Assembly: GCF_007859955.1 (NCBI RefSeq)
Contig: NZ_SJPR01000006.1
Span: 1 to 64,000 of the forward strand
Reading direction: 5' to 3'
DNA from: Botrimarina colliarenosi
Lineage (GTDB): Bacteria; Planctomycetota; Planctomycetia; Pirellulales; Lacipirellulaceae
DNA: 64,000 bases
Within the stretch, counting starts at the first letter, position 1; every line of letters begins with the position of its first letter. Below the pieces are notes generated by a model, which saw nothing but the letters and a program-made list of their open reading frames with translations, had not been told where the DNA came from and did no database searches. Made by a program: the position numbers and the translations under genes. This document shows, one piece after another, positions 36,892 to 45,901 of this stretch.

Positions 36892-38079
36892 ATGGCCGAC
36901 AAGACGATCGATGTTAGCAAGCAGTTCGAACAACTGAGCCGCCGGATTGAGAAGCTCGAGCAATCCGTAAGGAGTGGACCCGGGGCTTACGGCGACACCA
37001 AGCCGTCCAGGGCCGCGTCCACAGGAGACATGGGGCTCGGAAGTTGCTCGCTGCCGAAGGTTCCCGAGCGGATCTTTTCCTCGGAGGTCTCGTCCTACCG
37101 GGAAGGGCTCCTACGCTACATGGGCAAGAAGTGGGTGAACGGCACCAAGCTACATTACTACTTCTTTGAGGACGGTCACGATCAGGGTGACCCGAGTAAT
37201 CTGGACCTCGTGCGGGAGGGTTTCGCCGCTTGGGAAGACGTTGGGATCGGCATCCGCTTCGAGGAGGTCGACAACATCGACGAGGCCGAGGTCCGCATCG
37301 GGTTTCGGCGCGGCGACGGGGCGTGGTCGTACGTCGGGCGGGACGTGATCGACATCCCCGGCCAGCACGAACGCACGATGAACTTCGGTTGGGATCTACG
37401 CCAAGACCCGCGTGGCGGCGGTGTCGACACGCCAATCCACGAGATCGGCCACACGCTGGGCTTCCCCCACGAGCATCAAAATCCGTTCTCGGGGATCGTT
37501 TGGGACGAAGAAGCCGTGTACCGCGAGTTCGGCATGCCGCCCAACCGATGGAGCCGCGAACAGACGTTCCACAACGTGCTCCGCAAGCTGGACCAAGCCG
37601 AAGTCGAGGGGTCCAACTGGGACCCGAATTCGATCATGCACTACAGCTTCGGCGCGGGCTTGATCGTCGAACCCGCTCAGTTTCGGAACGGGCTCAACCC
37701 CACTGACGGGCTCACTGAAACCGACAAAGAGGAAGTCCGGAAGTTCTACCCGCCGCTCGACAAACGCCGTTACAAGAAGCTCCAGCCTTTCGAATTGGAG
37801 CGACTGCCACTCACGCCGGGAGAGCAGCGGGACTTCTACATCGAGCCCGAGAAGACCGACGACTTCACTATCCAAACCTTCGGTCGTTCCGACAGCGTGA
37901 TGGTGCTTTTTGAGGAGATCGACGGCGAGGATGTGTTCCTCGCCGGAGACGACGACAGCGGCGAGTCGACCAACGCCAAGATCAGCGTTCGACTGATCAA
38001 GGGACGGCGATACATCCTGCGGATCCGTCTCTACCTCAATTGGGCCAGCGGCGAGACAGCGGTGATGTTGTGGTCCTGA
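36892..38079 (+). CDS. Astacin-like (M12A) metalloprotease
   Basis: A 395-residue protein beginning at ATG 36892 (MADKTIDVSKQ). A short coiled coil (about 8-26) precedes the protease domain (about 50-285), with the astacin zinc motif HEIGHTLGFPHE (183-194) and the Met-turn SIMHYS (247-252). A C-terminal beta domain (about 297-395) resembles a pre-peptidase C-terminal domain. There is no signal peptide, unusual for astacins, so it is either cytosolic, secreted by a non-Sec route, or has a mispredicted start. Low-GC upstream DNA hints at acquisition. Confidence 0.82.
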   Translation: MADKTIDVSKQFEQLSRRIEKLEQSVRSGPGAYGDTKPSRAASTGDMGLGSCSLPKVPERIFSSEVSSYREGLLRYMGKKWVNGTKLHYYFFEDGHDQGDPSNLDLVREGFAAWEDVGIGIRFEEVDNIDEAEVRIGFRRGDGAWSYVGRDVIDIPGQHERTMNFGWDLRQDPRGGGVDTPIHEIGHTLGFPHEHQNPFSGIVWDEEAVYREFGMPPNRWSREQTFHNVLRKLDQAEVEGSNWDPNSIMHYSFGAGLIVEPAQFRNGLNPTDGLTETDKEEVRKFYPPLDKRRYKKLQPFELERLPLTPGEQRDFYIEPEKTDDFTIQTFGRSDSVMVLFEEIDGEDVFLAGDDDSGESTNAKISVRLIKGRRYILRIRLYLNWASGETAVMLWS

Positions 38080-38102
38080 TTAAACGCTGGTCCGCTCGTA
38101 CG

Positions 38103-39557
38103 TCATTTTTCCGGTGTTGACTCCACATCGAAGTCGTACGACCAGTCGTCGAAGTAGAGGTTCCGCCCGTCGATCTCGATCTCGCCGCGCTGGAAGTCGG
38201 TGGGTTCGCTGCGGAGGCTGGTCTTCGGCGGGATGAGCGGCCGTCCGTAGTCGAGGTTCACGATCAGGCGGTACGGGTCCATGCGGCCGCAGAAGAAGTC
38301 GCGGACCTTGGGGTCGTCCGACTTTTGTAGGCCGTAGGACGCATCGACGGGGAGCCTGCCCCAGGGCTCGACATAGAACTCGGCCCAGTCGTGCATGTTT
38401 TCTTCGCCGGGCTTGGTGCCGAAGCCCGACTGCCACCGCGCCGGCACGCCGACCGTGCGGCACAGCGTGACGAACGAGATGTTCTGCACGCCGCAATCGC
38501 CGCAACGCATCGTGAGCCCCTTGAGCGACAGGCTCGGCACCGCGCCATACTCCATCTCGCCGATCCAGGTGATGTTCTTCGACACCCAGGTGAAGAGCCG
38601 CAGCGCCTTGCGCAGCGGGTTGGTCTCGTCGCCAACGATCTCGGCGGCGAGCTCGCGGACGTCGGACGTGAGGGCGATGTGCGGCAGCCGTTCGGCGGTG
38701 AACTCGCGGTAAAAATCGCTGTCGGTGTCGTAGGGCTTCACGTCGGCGGGATCGAGGTCGGGGCAGTAGGCCGCCGTGACGAACTCGAACTCGACGGTGA
38801 ACTTCGGCGGCTTCGCGTCGTCACCGATCGTCTCTTCGAAGTAGACGGTGCGGTGTGGCGAGCCGTTCGGCGAAACCTTCTTCACTTCGGGCGTGCTGCT
38901 GAGGAGCCGCACCTGCGACTGCTGTCGATATTCTTGCGGGAAGGGGAGCCAAGCGCGGACCTTGGCGCCGGGGACGACGCGATCACACGACTCCATCACG
39001 GTGAGCGCGTAGGTCACGTGGTGTCGCACCGGACAAACCTCGACCGCGCCGGTGCGCTCGCTTGCCGCGTAGACCTCTCGGATGAGCGCGAGCAGATCGA
39101 ACTTCTTCGGCGTGGTTTCGGCGCGTTCGGCCGCGGCGGCGTCGCGACGGCGTTTCGCGTCGGCGTTCAGTCGAGGCAGGTTGTTCGCCGCACGGCGGAA
39201 GTAACGCACCTCGCCGTCGATGACGCGGTGCTGTAGATCGTCCGCCGCGGTCCAAGCTTGGATGTCTGCCTGCGTGACGTCGGGGAGGCTTTCGCGGAGC
39301 TGATCGAGCAGTTCGGCTTCCGTCAGCGAGTACTCACGCCGCGTCCGCCGGAGGAACTCGAGCTGGGCGGCCGGTCCATCGACGATGGGCGCCTGTGGGT
39401 CGGCGACTTGCCCCCGTAGGTACGCCTCGGCCGGAGCGTAATCGCCTTGCCGGATCCAACGGTCGAGTTCGTCGGCAGGCTCCCCGGCGGCCACGGACGG
39501 GGTCACCATCGCCAGGACGCCTAGCCCCAAGGCGGTACACAGATTTCGATCGAGCAC
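38103..39557 (-). CDS. Secreted transglutaminase-like cysteine protein
   Basis: A 484-residue protein with a signal peptide (about 1-24). A helical N-terminal part (about 25-165) is followed by a beta-rich domain and a transglutaminase-like domain (about 295-430). Its catalytic triad is visible: Cys355 in RCGDCGVQN, His389 in MHDWAEFYV and Asp405 in PVDASYG. Members of this superfamily are mostly proteases or amidases. Starts at GTG 39557, convergent with the astacin gene, whose stop is 23 bases away. Confidence 0.8.
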   Translation of the reverse strand: MLDRNLCTALGLGVLAMVTPSVAAGEPADELDRWIRQGDYAPAEAYLRGQVADPQAPIVDGPAAQLEFLRRTRREYSLTEAELLDQLRESLPDVTQADIQAWTAADDLQHRVIDGEVRYFRRAANNLPRLNADAKRRRDAAAAERAETTPKKFDLLALIREVYAASERTGAVEVCPVRHHVTYALTVMESCDRVVPGAKVRAWLPFPQEYRQQSQVRLLSSTPEVKKVSPNGSPHRTVYFEETIGDDAKPPKFTVEFEFVTAAYCPDLDPADVKPYDTDSDFYREFTAERLPHIALTSDVRELAAEIVGDETNPLRKALRLFTWVSKNITWIGEMEYGAVPSLSLKGLTMRCGDCGVQNISFVTLCRTVGVPARWQSGFGTKPGEENMHDWAEFYVEPWGRLPVDASYGLQKSDDPKVRDFFCGRMDPYRLIVNLDYGRPLIPPKTSLRSEPTDFQRGEIEIDGRNLYFDDWSYDFDVESTPEK

Positions 39558-39715
39558 AGCGAGGGTCCGAAGGCGAGGCGGTTCGAGGTAGCGGCGCGGG
39601 AATCGCCCGCGCCGCTACATCCTAAACCAACTCAATCGCTCGAAAGCGCACTCAAACCCGCTCCTCTGCGCGCTCGTGAACGATCGCTATCGCCTATCTT
39701 CCGCAAAGAGGTCCG

Positions 39716-39877
39716 CTAGATTCGGCCCATCAAGACGAGAACAAGGACAATCACCAGAACCAAGCCGAGGCCGCCACTCGGTCCGTAGCCCCAGTTGCGG
39801 GCGTGGGGCCATGCCGGGGCGACGCCGAGGACGAGCATCAGCAGGACGATGAGCAGAATAAGACCGATTGGTGACAT
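39716..39877 (-). CDS. DUF3309 small membrane protein
   Basis: A 53-residue peptide from ATG 39877 to TAG 39716. Two hydrophobic helices (about 4-20 and 36-50) flank the conserved hydrophilic loop PAWPHARNWGYGPSGGLG, the hallmark of DUF3309. Such proteins are widespread in bacteria and often appear with stress genes; their function is unknown. The next upstream gene encodes a general-stress flavin-oxidase-like protein, which fits. Confidence 0.85.
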   Translation of the reverse strand: MSPIGLILLIVLLMLVLGVAPAWPHARNWGYGPSGGLGLVLVIVLVLVLMGRI

Positions 39878-39927
39878 AGTGTTGCGCTTAGGGGGTGGCG
39901 GACGGAGAAATAGCTTTGGTTCGGCCC

Positions 39928-40419
39928 TTATCCGAGCGTGACCTTGGCGTTCACGTCCTCGGGGATCTCAGGTTGCTCACCCTTCCAATAGGCCTGCCCG
40001 GCGCGGATGGCGTAGCTCAGGCCTTGGAGCCAGCTATTATCCCAGTACTGGCCGTGTGACGCTTTGACGTGCAGGAGGGCCAAGTTGGGATCGTCTTGGC
40101 CGTCCGGGAACCAGACCTTCCAGCTCTCGTTCCACAGCTCGGCGATCTTGGGTTTATTTTTGACCAGCTCCGCCGCACCATTGAGCGTCAGATGACGTCC
40201 CGAATCCTGGAAAGTGACGAGCACCTGCGGGTGGGCGGCGAGATCGTCGACCTTTTCGGACTTGATCGAGGTGCAGAACCAGACGTCGGCGTCGGACTCG
40301 ATCGAGGCGATGTTCATCGGCCGGCCGGTCATGAGTCCGTCTGGCCCTTGGGTGACGAGCATGCCGGTTGTGAAGCTCTCGAGCAGGTCTTGGAATCGTT
40401 CGCGGGGTTCTTTGGACAT
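39928..40419 (-). CDS. General stress protein 26-like flavin-binding protein
   Basis: A 163-residue split-barrel protein of the pyridoxamine 5'-phosphate oxidase-like family. MNIASIESDADVWFCTSIKSEKVDDL (spread over about 35-60) and VLVTFQDSGRHLTLNGAAEL match the general stress protein 26 (YdaG) type, which binds FMN or FAD rather than oxidising PNP. AGGAG lies seven bases before the ATG. It is placed upstream of the DUF3309 gene on the same strand, 50 bases apart, so they may be co-transcribed. Confidence 0.85.
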   Translation of the reverse strand: MSKEPRERFQDLLESFTTGMLVTQGPDGLMTGRPMNIASIESDADVWFCTSIKSEKVDDLAAHPQVLVTFQDSGRHLTLNGAAELVKNKPKIAELWNESWKVWFPDGQDDPNLALLHVKASHGQYWDNSWLQGLSYAIRAGQAYWKGEQPEIPEDVNAKVTLG

Positions 40420-40583
40420 GGCGTCTCCTGGGGTTTGGATTGGTTCCAGAGGGATGCAAACCTCGGGCCAAAGCCCCCACCGCGGGTGGTCCTAGGAACC
40501 GACGGGGCTTACTTTTGTAGGCGCTTCGTTCCGTAGACGTCCCACCGCTTCTGCCCGCCGCTCGATAGAGGCCCGACCCCTTA

Positions 40584-42080
40584 ATGCCGCGTATCACCGA
40601 AGACTGGCTAGCCGTGCTGGTCGGCGCTGTCTTGCTGACCGGGTCGGTCCTGGCCGTCGTGGCGGTGGGTGGCGAGTCCAACCCGCTCAAGCCTTGGCTC
40701 GCGACGCCAACCGAATGGACCGTGTCGCCCGTCGCGGCGTTCGACGGCCGTTCGCTCGGCGTCCTTGGCGCGGCGGTGACGTTGCTCGCAACGTTCGGCG
40801 CCGCCGTTCGTTTTATCGACGGAACGTCGTCGGCCCGATTCGCCAACGCTTTCGCAGCGGTCTTCGCGTTGGCTTTGGTCGCGTACCTGTGCCAAGAGCG
40901 GGAACTGTTCAAGTACTGGGGACTCGCCTACCCGCTCTGGGCCATCGTGCTCGGCCTCACGATTTCGAACACGATTGGCGTCGCCGCCTGGCTGCGGCCG
41001 GCCGTGCGAACCGAGCTCTACATGAAGGTTGGTCTCGTACTGCTGGGCGCCGAGGTGCTGCTTGGCAAACTGCTTGCTCTTGGCGCGCCGGGGATCGCGG
41101 TCGCCTGGATCGTGACACCGGTCGTGCTCATCTCGACGTTTTGGTTCGGCCAACGCGTGCTGCGCATGGAGTCCCCTTCGCTCAACATGGTGGTGTCGGC
41201 CGACATGTCGGTTTGCGGCGTGTCGGCGGCGATCGCCACGGCGGCCGCCTGTCGGGCGAAGAAGGAAGAGTTGTCGCTGGCGATCGGCTTATCGATGGCG
41301 TTTACGGTCGTGATGATGTTGGTGATGCCCCCGGCGATCCGCGCGATGGGGCTCCCCCCCGCGGTCGGCGGCGCGTGGATCGGCGGGACGATCGACTCGA
41401 CCGGCGCGGTGGGCGCCGCCGGCGCGTTGCTCTCAGGCGATGGCGACGACACCGCGCTCGTAACCGCCACCACGATCAAGATGATCCAGAACGTGCTGAT
41501 CGGCGTGGTCGCCTTCGCGGTGGCGACCTACTGGGTCACCGCGATCGACCCCAAGGCGAGCCCCCAACGCGAGTCGGGGGAGGGCGCCACGGAGAACTCC
41601 CCCGACTCGCGTCGGGGGCTCGCCGGCGCGCTGGCCGAGATCTGGTTGCGGATGCCGAAGTTCATCCTGGGGTTCCTCGGCGCTTCGATTGTCTTCTCAC
41701 TCCTCAGCGAACTGCACCCGCAAGGCGAGGCGATCGTCGGCGCGACGATCTCCGGCGCCACCAAGACGCTCCGCGGCTGGTGCTTCGCGCTGGCGTTCGC
41801 GTCGATCGGGCTCGAGACCAACTTCCGCCAACTCGCCGGGCCGCTGCGCAGCGGCAAACCGTTGGTGCTCTACGCCTGTGGGCAATCGCTCAATCTAGTG
41901 CTGACCCTGGCGATGGCGTGGCTGATGTTCGGCGTGCTCTATCCGCCGGCGGTGAGCGAAGCGCCAGTTGCCACCGCTGACGAGTCGCAGCCGACGCTCG
42001 CCGAGGCGGGCGTCGATCCGTCGGCGATGTTCTGGACCGACCACCCGCGGGCGTTCGAGCCCTCGGACAGGGCGCCGTAG
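40584..42080 (+). CDS. YeiH/UPF0324-type membrane transporter with in-frame repeat insert
   Basis: A 498-residue integral membrane protein with about eleven helices. Family features of UPF0324 (YeiH, putative sulfate exporter) include GLTISNTIG, KVGLVLLGAEVLLGKLL, MSVCGVSAAIATAAACRAKKEEL and GAWIGGTIDSTGAVGAAG. Residues 326-346 (QRESGEGATENSPDSRRGL region) form a hydrophilic loop encoded entirely by a palindromic repeat pair (41559-41620). The rest is normal in length and order, so the insert probably sits in a tolerant cytoplasmic loop. Substrate is unproved for this family. ATG at 40584. Confidence 0.85.
   Translation: MPRITEDWLAVLVGAVLLTGSVLAVVAVGGESNPLKPWLATPTEWTVSPVAAFDGRSLGVLGAAVTLLATFGAAVRFIDGTSSARFANAFAAVFALALVAYLCQERELFKYWGLAYPLWAIVLGLTISNTIGVAAWLRPAVRTELYMKVGLVLLGAEVLLGKLLALGAPGIAVAWIVTPVVLISTFWFGQRVLRMESPSLNMVVSADMSVCGVSAAIATAAACRAKKEELSLAIGLSMAFTVVMMLVMPPAIRAMGLPPAVGGAWIGGTIDSTGAVGAAGALLSGDGDDTALVTATTIKMIQNVLIGVVAFAVATYWVTAIDPKASPQRESGEGATENSPDSRRGLAGALAEIWLRMPKFILGFLGASIVFSLLSELHPQGEAIVGATISGATKTLRGWCFALAFASIGLETNFRQLAGPLRSGKPLVLYACGQSLNLVLTLAMAWLMFGVLYPPAVSEAPVATADESQPTLAEAGVDPSAMFWTDHPRAFEPSDRAP
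41559..41620. repeat. REPIN-like element in frame inside the YeiH gene
   Basis: Arms of 24 bases (41559-41582 and 41597-41620) pair with one mismatch around a 14-base loop. Each arm is itself a hairpin (CCCCCGAC with GTCGGGGG on the right arm). The element lies entirely within the coding frame without stop codons. Confidence 0.9.
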
Positions 42081-42201
42081 ATTCTGAAGCCAATCGGTGC
42101 TTTGGGACGCCTTTTGCTGTACCGAGTGGTGGCGCCCAGCCGATCGAGACGGGTAAGCAGAGTTCGCCGGGGGGCGTGTCCTGTCTTGGTGAGTCTCGTC
42201 A

Positions 42202-43044
42202 ATGTTTTGCCGCCTGCTCGGTGTCGCGCTGGCCTCTGCTTGCGTCGCAAGTGACGCTAGCGCCGGTCTTCAGAGTGCAATCGCTACCGCAATCTCGGGC
42301 CTTCAGGCCCAGGAGACGACCCTCACCCTGGCGCCGCAATACCCGCGTCTGCCCTACTTCTGGGACCTCGGGCCCGTCCCCGAAGGGACGCTCTTCGTCG
42401 ATCCCGTCCACTCGACCTACAGCGAAGCTGTCTACGTCGATGGCCCCCAGCTGACGTACGACCCCAGCACGGGCGCCGCGTCGCTGCTCGCCCCGCCGAT
42501 GCTCGGGCCGGCCGACGAATTTGGCATCCGGAGCTATCACTCGCCTAGCAGGGTCACGTTGCTGTTCGGTGAATCGCGAGTCGCTAGCCCCGGGCTGCCT
42601 CACCTGACGTCTTACTCGAGGCAATCCTTCATCGGACTCACGGCGGGAACGTCCTTTACGGCGACCGACTACGGCCCCGCCGGCTTCGAGCTTGCCGTCG
42701 GCGGTGCTCACGTTGCAGCAGAGGTCCAAACGATCTCTGGCTTCGGAGGCTTTCAGCTCGACTTTGACCAATGGCTCCAACCCGGTTTGGACGCCTCGCT
42801 GTTCGCTGTGCCCGAACGGCCTGCGCCCCAACCGGGCGAACTCGTTCTGATGTCGATTTCGATCGGCGCGCCGCTGCCCGTTGTTGGCGCGATCGTTGAG
42901 TACGGCTACACGTTGGGCCTCTCGTCCCTCTACTTGGGGCAGGAAACCGTCCTGGCAAAGGTAGTTGTCGTTCCCGAGCCCGCAGCAGCCGCGGCTTGCT
43001 TGATGACGCTGCTCTTTGCCGGTGTGTCGCGTCGCCGTCGCTAA
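42202..43044 (+). CDS. Secreted PEP-CTERM protein
   Basis: A 280-residue protein with a signal peptide (about 1-21, ending DASAG) and a C-terminal PEP-CTERM signal (VPEPAAAAACLMTLLFAG, then VSRRRR). Between them is a beta-rich domain without a recognised family; LTAGTSFTATDYG and GYTLGLSSLYLG look like strands of an extracellular fold. Predicted to be anchored to the surface by exosortase. It is convergent with the 43160-43564 gene, with a bidirectional terminator between. Confidence 0.8.
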   Translation: MFCRLLGVALASACVASDASAGLQSAIATAISGLQAQETTLTLAPQYPRLPYFWDLGPVPEGTLFVDPVHSTYSEAVYVDGPQLTYDPSTGAASLLAPPMLGPADEFGIRSYHSPSRVTLLFGESRVASPGLPHLTSYSRQSFIGLTAGTSFTATDYGPAGFELAVGGAHVAAEVQTISGFGGFQLDFDQWLQPGLDASLFAVPERPAPQPGELVLMSISIGAPLPVVGAIVEYGYTLGLSSLYLGQETVLAKVVVVPEPAAAAACLMTLLFAGVSRRRR

Positions 43045-43075
43045 GCGTCGCCGTCGCTTGGCCTCGAAACGAAAA

Positions 43076-43112
43076 AAGCCCGGCGACACACTTGCGGTGC
43101 GTCGCCGGGCTT
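43076..43112. terminator. Bidirectional terminator
   Basis: AAGCCCGGCGAC pairs with GTCGCCGGGCTT, with an extra CAC/GTG pairing near the loop. A-rich sequence precedes and T-rich sequence follows (GAAAAAAG on the left, GTTTTCG on the right), so it can serve both convergent genes. Confidence 0.85.
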
Positions 43113-43141
43113 GGCGTTTTCGTAGAGCGGTAAGCCGCGGC

Positions 43142-43177
43142 TCAGTAGCAACCCCAGTATCAGTAGCAACCCCAGTA
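43142..43177. repeat. 18-base tandem duplication at the 3' end of the Tyr/Cys-rich gene
   Basis: TCAGTAGCAACCCCAGTA occurs twice in tandem (43142-43159 and 43160-43177). On the minus strand each copy encodes YWGCY followed by TGA, so the gene carries a second, silent copy of its last codons and stop. Confidence 0.9.
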
Positions 43178-43564
43178 GCTGGTGACGACCGGCAGGCAGT
43201 GGGTGTAGCAGCTCACCACGGGGCGGTAGCAGTACAGCGGGCGGTAGCAGGCGTAGCTGTAGTTGTTGTAGCAGTGGCCGTAGTTGTAAGAGCGGTAGCC
43301 GCCCCAGTGGTTCCAGCCACGGCTGTGGTGCCCGCCGAAGCGGCGGAAGCAGGTCTCGATGGCGTCGGTCTCTTCGCCAGCGTCTTGGGCCATCTGATCG
43401 ACGTCGAGGCCACCCAGGTCGAGCTCTTCGAGCTCGGCGCCGGCGTCATTGATCGAAGCGACGTCCATCCCGGCTGAGAGGTCGTCCATCAGGTCGCCGG
43501 CGAAGGCCGAACCGGACAGCACGAGGACCGAAGCGAAAGCGAGCGTGAGGGTCTTGAGCGACAT
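43160..43564 (-). CDS. Small secreted Tyr/Cys-rich protein
   Basis: A 134-residue protein with a clear signal peptide (MSLKTLTLAFASVLVLSGSAFA). An acidic segment (about 25-70) precedes a C-terminal half very rich in Tyr, Cys, Asn, His and Gly (HWGGYRSYNYGHCYNNYSY). About eight Cys in that part could form disulfides or bind metal. Such tails occur in secreted planctomycete proteins of unknown role. It ends in YWGCY and a TGA that is followed by a duplicate of the same 18 bases. Confidence 0.75.
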   Translation of the reverse strand: MSLKTLTLAFASVLVLSGSAFAGDLMDDLSAGMDVASINDAGAELEELDLGGLDVDQMAQDAGEETDAIETCFRRFGGHHSRGWNHWGGYRSYNYGHCYNNYSYACYRPLYCYRPVVSCYTHCLPVVTSYWGCY

Positions 43565-43876
43565 CGGAAAGTCTCCAGCGGCAGGTGATGGGGGAAGGCC
43601 GGGGTCGAGTCTGCCGTGTCTCGCCGCAGCCGGTTGGTCTCGTCTCTACAAGGCCAAGCGGCGGCTGGTGGGGGGTGTTACGGATTTCTTTCCGCGGGCC
43701 CGGGAAAGTCTCGCGCAGAGTCGCGGAGACGCAGAGAAACGAGGCGATTCAGCGGCGCCGAGGGTCCGCGATTGAGCGTCGTGGTCCCCCTCCCCTGACC
43801 ATTTCCGCTGAAGGTGGTGGGGGGATAGGGCGGGGTCAGCACTAACTCAGATAGTGATCCGACTCATACGCCCGCA
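43565..43876. other. Spacer upstream of the Tyr/Cys-rich gene
   Basis: No gene is seen in these 312 bases. The stretch contains the CGCGCAGAGxCGCGGAGACGC repeat at 43708-43740, and a GGTCCCCCTCCCC / GGTGGTGGGGGG imperfect inverted pair at about 43783-43830. The promoter of the minus-strand gene should lie in the first 150 bases. Confidence 0.45.
43708..43740. repeat. CGCGCAGAG-family repeat, single copy
   Basis: GTCTCGCGCAGAG followed by CGCGGAGACGCAGAGAAAC matches the pair at 48920-48950 and 49407-49440 with few differences, and the partial copy at the window end (63989-64000). Confidence 0.75.
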
Positions 43877-45013
43877 TCAGGCCTCTTCCTCGTGGCCCAG
43901 GCCTTCGTCGGTTTCGAGGTCGTCTTCGAGATCGACGGGCGGCTCATCGGTGACGATGAGGTTCGTCGCGAGGTCACCGTGGGCCCGCGCGTGGGGATGG
44001 CTATGGTGGAGACGGTCCCGCATGCGATCGATCCCGCGGGCGCCCGGGCCGGGCTGGCTCGCTTCGAGCAGGCCGAGGTGGCAGATCGGGTCCCCCGGTG
44101 CGATCGACGGGATCGTCACCACGCCGAGCACAACCGCATCGGCCGACGCGTAGAGCGTTTCAATCACCGACCCGACGAGGCTCGTGTTAGTCGCCACGGG
44201 GTCGCCCGCCCGGACGGTGTCGCCGGGGCCGACGTGCATCTGGAGGAAGCCGCCGTGGTCGGCGCGGACCCACTCGGTGCGTCGGACCTCGACCTGATAG
44301 GCCGGCGGCGTCGGCGGCTGGTCGATCATCCCGAGGTGCGAAAGCACGTTCTTGACACCTCGGACGGCGTACTCGACGACGGTCGGCTCGACTTTCCAGA
44401 CCTCGCCCCCTTCGAGGATGATCGTCGGCTTGCCGGCAAGACACGCCTCGCGGCGCAGCGATCCCTCGGGCCCGCGGCCATCGACGATGATCTCGGCGCC
44501 GAACGCGCGGGCCAGTTCCGCCACCGCGGGGTCGGTCAGGTCGGCACGCACGTTGGGGAAGTTGGTCCGGCGCACCGCGGCGGTGTGCAGGTCGATCAGG
44601 CAGTCGCAACGGCCGACGATCTCGTCGAACAAGATCCGTGCGAGCCGGCTGGCGTGGCTCCCCTTGGCCGAGCCGGGGAAGCAGCGGTTGAGGTCCCGGC
44701 GGTCGGGCAAGTAGCGGCTGTGGCGGTCGAACCCCAGCAGGTTGATGATCGGCGCCAGCAGCAGCGTGCCCCGCTTCAGCTGCAGCGTGGGGTCGCCGAT
44801 CAACTGGCGGATGGCGCCGGTGCCGTTGAGCTCATCGCCGTGCAGCGCGGCGGTGACAAAGACGGCCGGCCCGTCCTCCAGCCCACGGCGGACGAACACC
44901 GGGATCGGCAGCGTGAGACCGGAGTAACTCTCGGAGACGGCGAGGGCGACCTCACCAGAGGCCCCGGGCGGGACAACGACATCGCCCCAGACATGGGGCT
45001 CGGGTTTAGGCAT
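43877..45013 (-). CDS. Succinylglutamate desuccinylase/aspartoacylase-family deacylase
   Basis: A 378-residue protein starting at ATG 45013 (MPKPEPHVWG). Zinc ligands are visible in ALHGDELNG (His and Glu) and CLIDLHTAA (His), the M14/AstE-AspA arrangement, with an Arg-rich DRRDLNRCFPG block that binds the substrate carboxylate. A beta-rich C-terminal domain (about 265-340, VRADHGGFLQMHVGPGDTVRAGD) resembles a biotinyl/lipoyl-like fold seen in this family. Substrate is not certain. A longer frame to 45127 lacks a good start. The C-terminal 40 residues are His- and acid-rich. Confidence 0.82.
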   Translation of the reverse strand: MPKPEPHVWGDVVVPPGASGEVALAVSESYSGLTLPIPVFVRRGLEDGPAVFVTAALHGDELNGTGAIRQLIGDPTLQLKRGTLLLAPIINLLGFDRHSRYLPDRRDLNRCFPGSAKGSHASRLARILFDEIVGRCDCLIDLHTAAVRRTNFPNVRADLTDPAVAELARAFGAEIIVDGRGPEGSLRREACLAGKPTIILEGGEVWKVEPTVVEYAVRGVKNVLSHLGMIDQPPTPPAYQVEVRRTEWVRADHGGFLQMHVGPGDTVRAGDPVATNTSLVGSVIETLYASADAVVLGVVTIPSIAPGDPICHLGLLEASQPGPGARGIDRMRDRLHHSHPHARAHGDLATNLIVTDEPPVDLEDDLETDEGLGHEEEA

Positions 45014-45244
45014 TTCGGAAACCGCGGGTTGCAGATTCGAGGGGGAAGAGCGGAGACACGTCCTGGTGAATGGCAGGCCGTCCAAAAACGCCTTCGCCGA
45101 GCCGCCCCTTTTAGCCCAATCTAACAAACGGGGCGACGGCGATTTTTTTCCGGCGCCGTCCCGGTCCGGCCGGGTTTGGCTAGTTAGCGGGACCGTTGCG
45201 CCCCGTCGGTTTTATCGACTTTCCCGTTTTCTCCTTCGCCTGCC

Positions 45245-45868
45245 ATGCGCCGCCACGCTTTCACGCTCGTCGAACTGCTGGTTGTCATCGCTATTGTGGG
45301 GGTCTTGATTGCGCTGCTGCTGCCGGCGGTGCAAGCAGCCCGCAACGCGGCCCGGCGTACCGAGTGCCGCAACAACCTCCGCCAGGTTGGCTTGGCGTTT
45401 GAGAACTACTTGCAGACCAAAGGGAGCAACCCCAAGTTCCCCGACGCCCCCCGGCTGCCGGGGACGGTCAACCCGATGAAGCGGCCGGGTCTGCCGGACG
45501 TAATCGGCGGCTACACCGAGAACTCGGCCGAGCTGTGGAAGTGTCCGAACGACCTCTACCGGGAGGGGGCCCTACAGACCGACGCCGACGCGAACGACGC
45601 GGGTTGGTCGGCTCTGTTCGGACAGGGGGACACCATCGGCTACTTCGAAACCGAAGGAACTAGCTACGAGTACCCCGGCGACCGGCTTGGCGACAAGACA
45701 CGGCCCCAGGTGCTGGCCGACCGCCGCAGCGGCGAGCAGCGCAGTTCGACCCGTGTCTGGATCGTCTACGACTACGAACCGGTCCACGGCCCAAAGGGCC
45801 AGGACGGCTCCCGCAACTTCCTTTACCTCGACGGGCACGTCGACGCGATCATCCTCGCCGAGGATTGA
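45245..45868 (+). CDS. Type II secretion-like pseudopilin with H-X9-DG domain
   Basis: A 207-residue prepilin-like protein. [22 protein letters not shown] is the N-methylation helix: cleavage would fall just before Phe6. [18 protein letters not shown] follows, as in planctomycete DUF1559 proteins. [13 protein letters not shown] near the C-terminus is the processing-associated motif. The protein is shorter than typical DUF1559 members (about 300). It would be processed by a prepilin peptidase and assembled in the cell envelope. A secreted small gene (45902-46498) lies 33 bases downstream. Confidence 0.85.
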   Translation: MRRHAFTLVELLVVIAIVGVLIALLLPAVQAARNAARRTECRNNLRQVGLAFENYLQTKGSNPKFPDAPRLPGTVNPMKRPGLPDVIGGYTENSAELWKCPNDLYREGALQTDADANDAGWSALFGQGDTIGYFETEGTSYEYPGDRLGDKTRPQVLADRRSGEQRSSTRVWIVYDYEPVHGPKGQDGSRNFLYLDGHVDAIILAED

Positions 45869-45901
45869 GCGATCCCTTTCATTCCCTCCTGTCGTTCAAA
45901 C

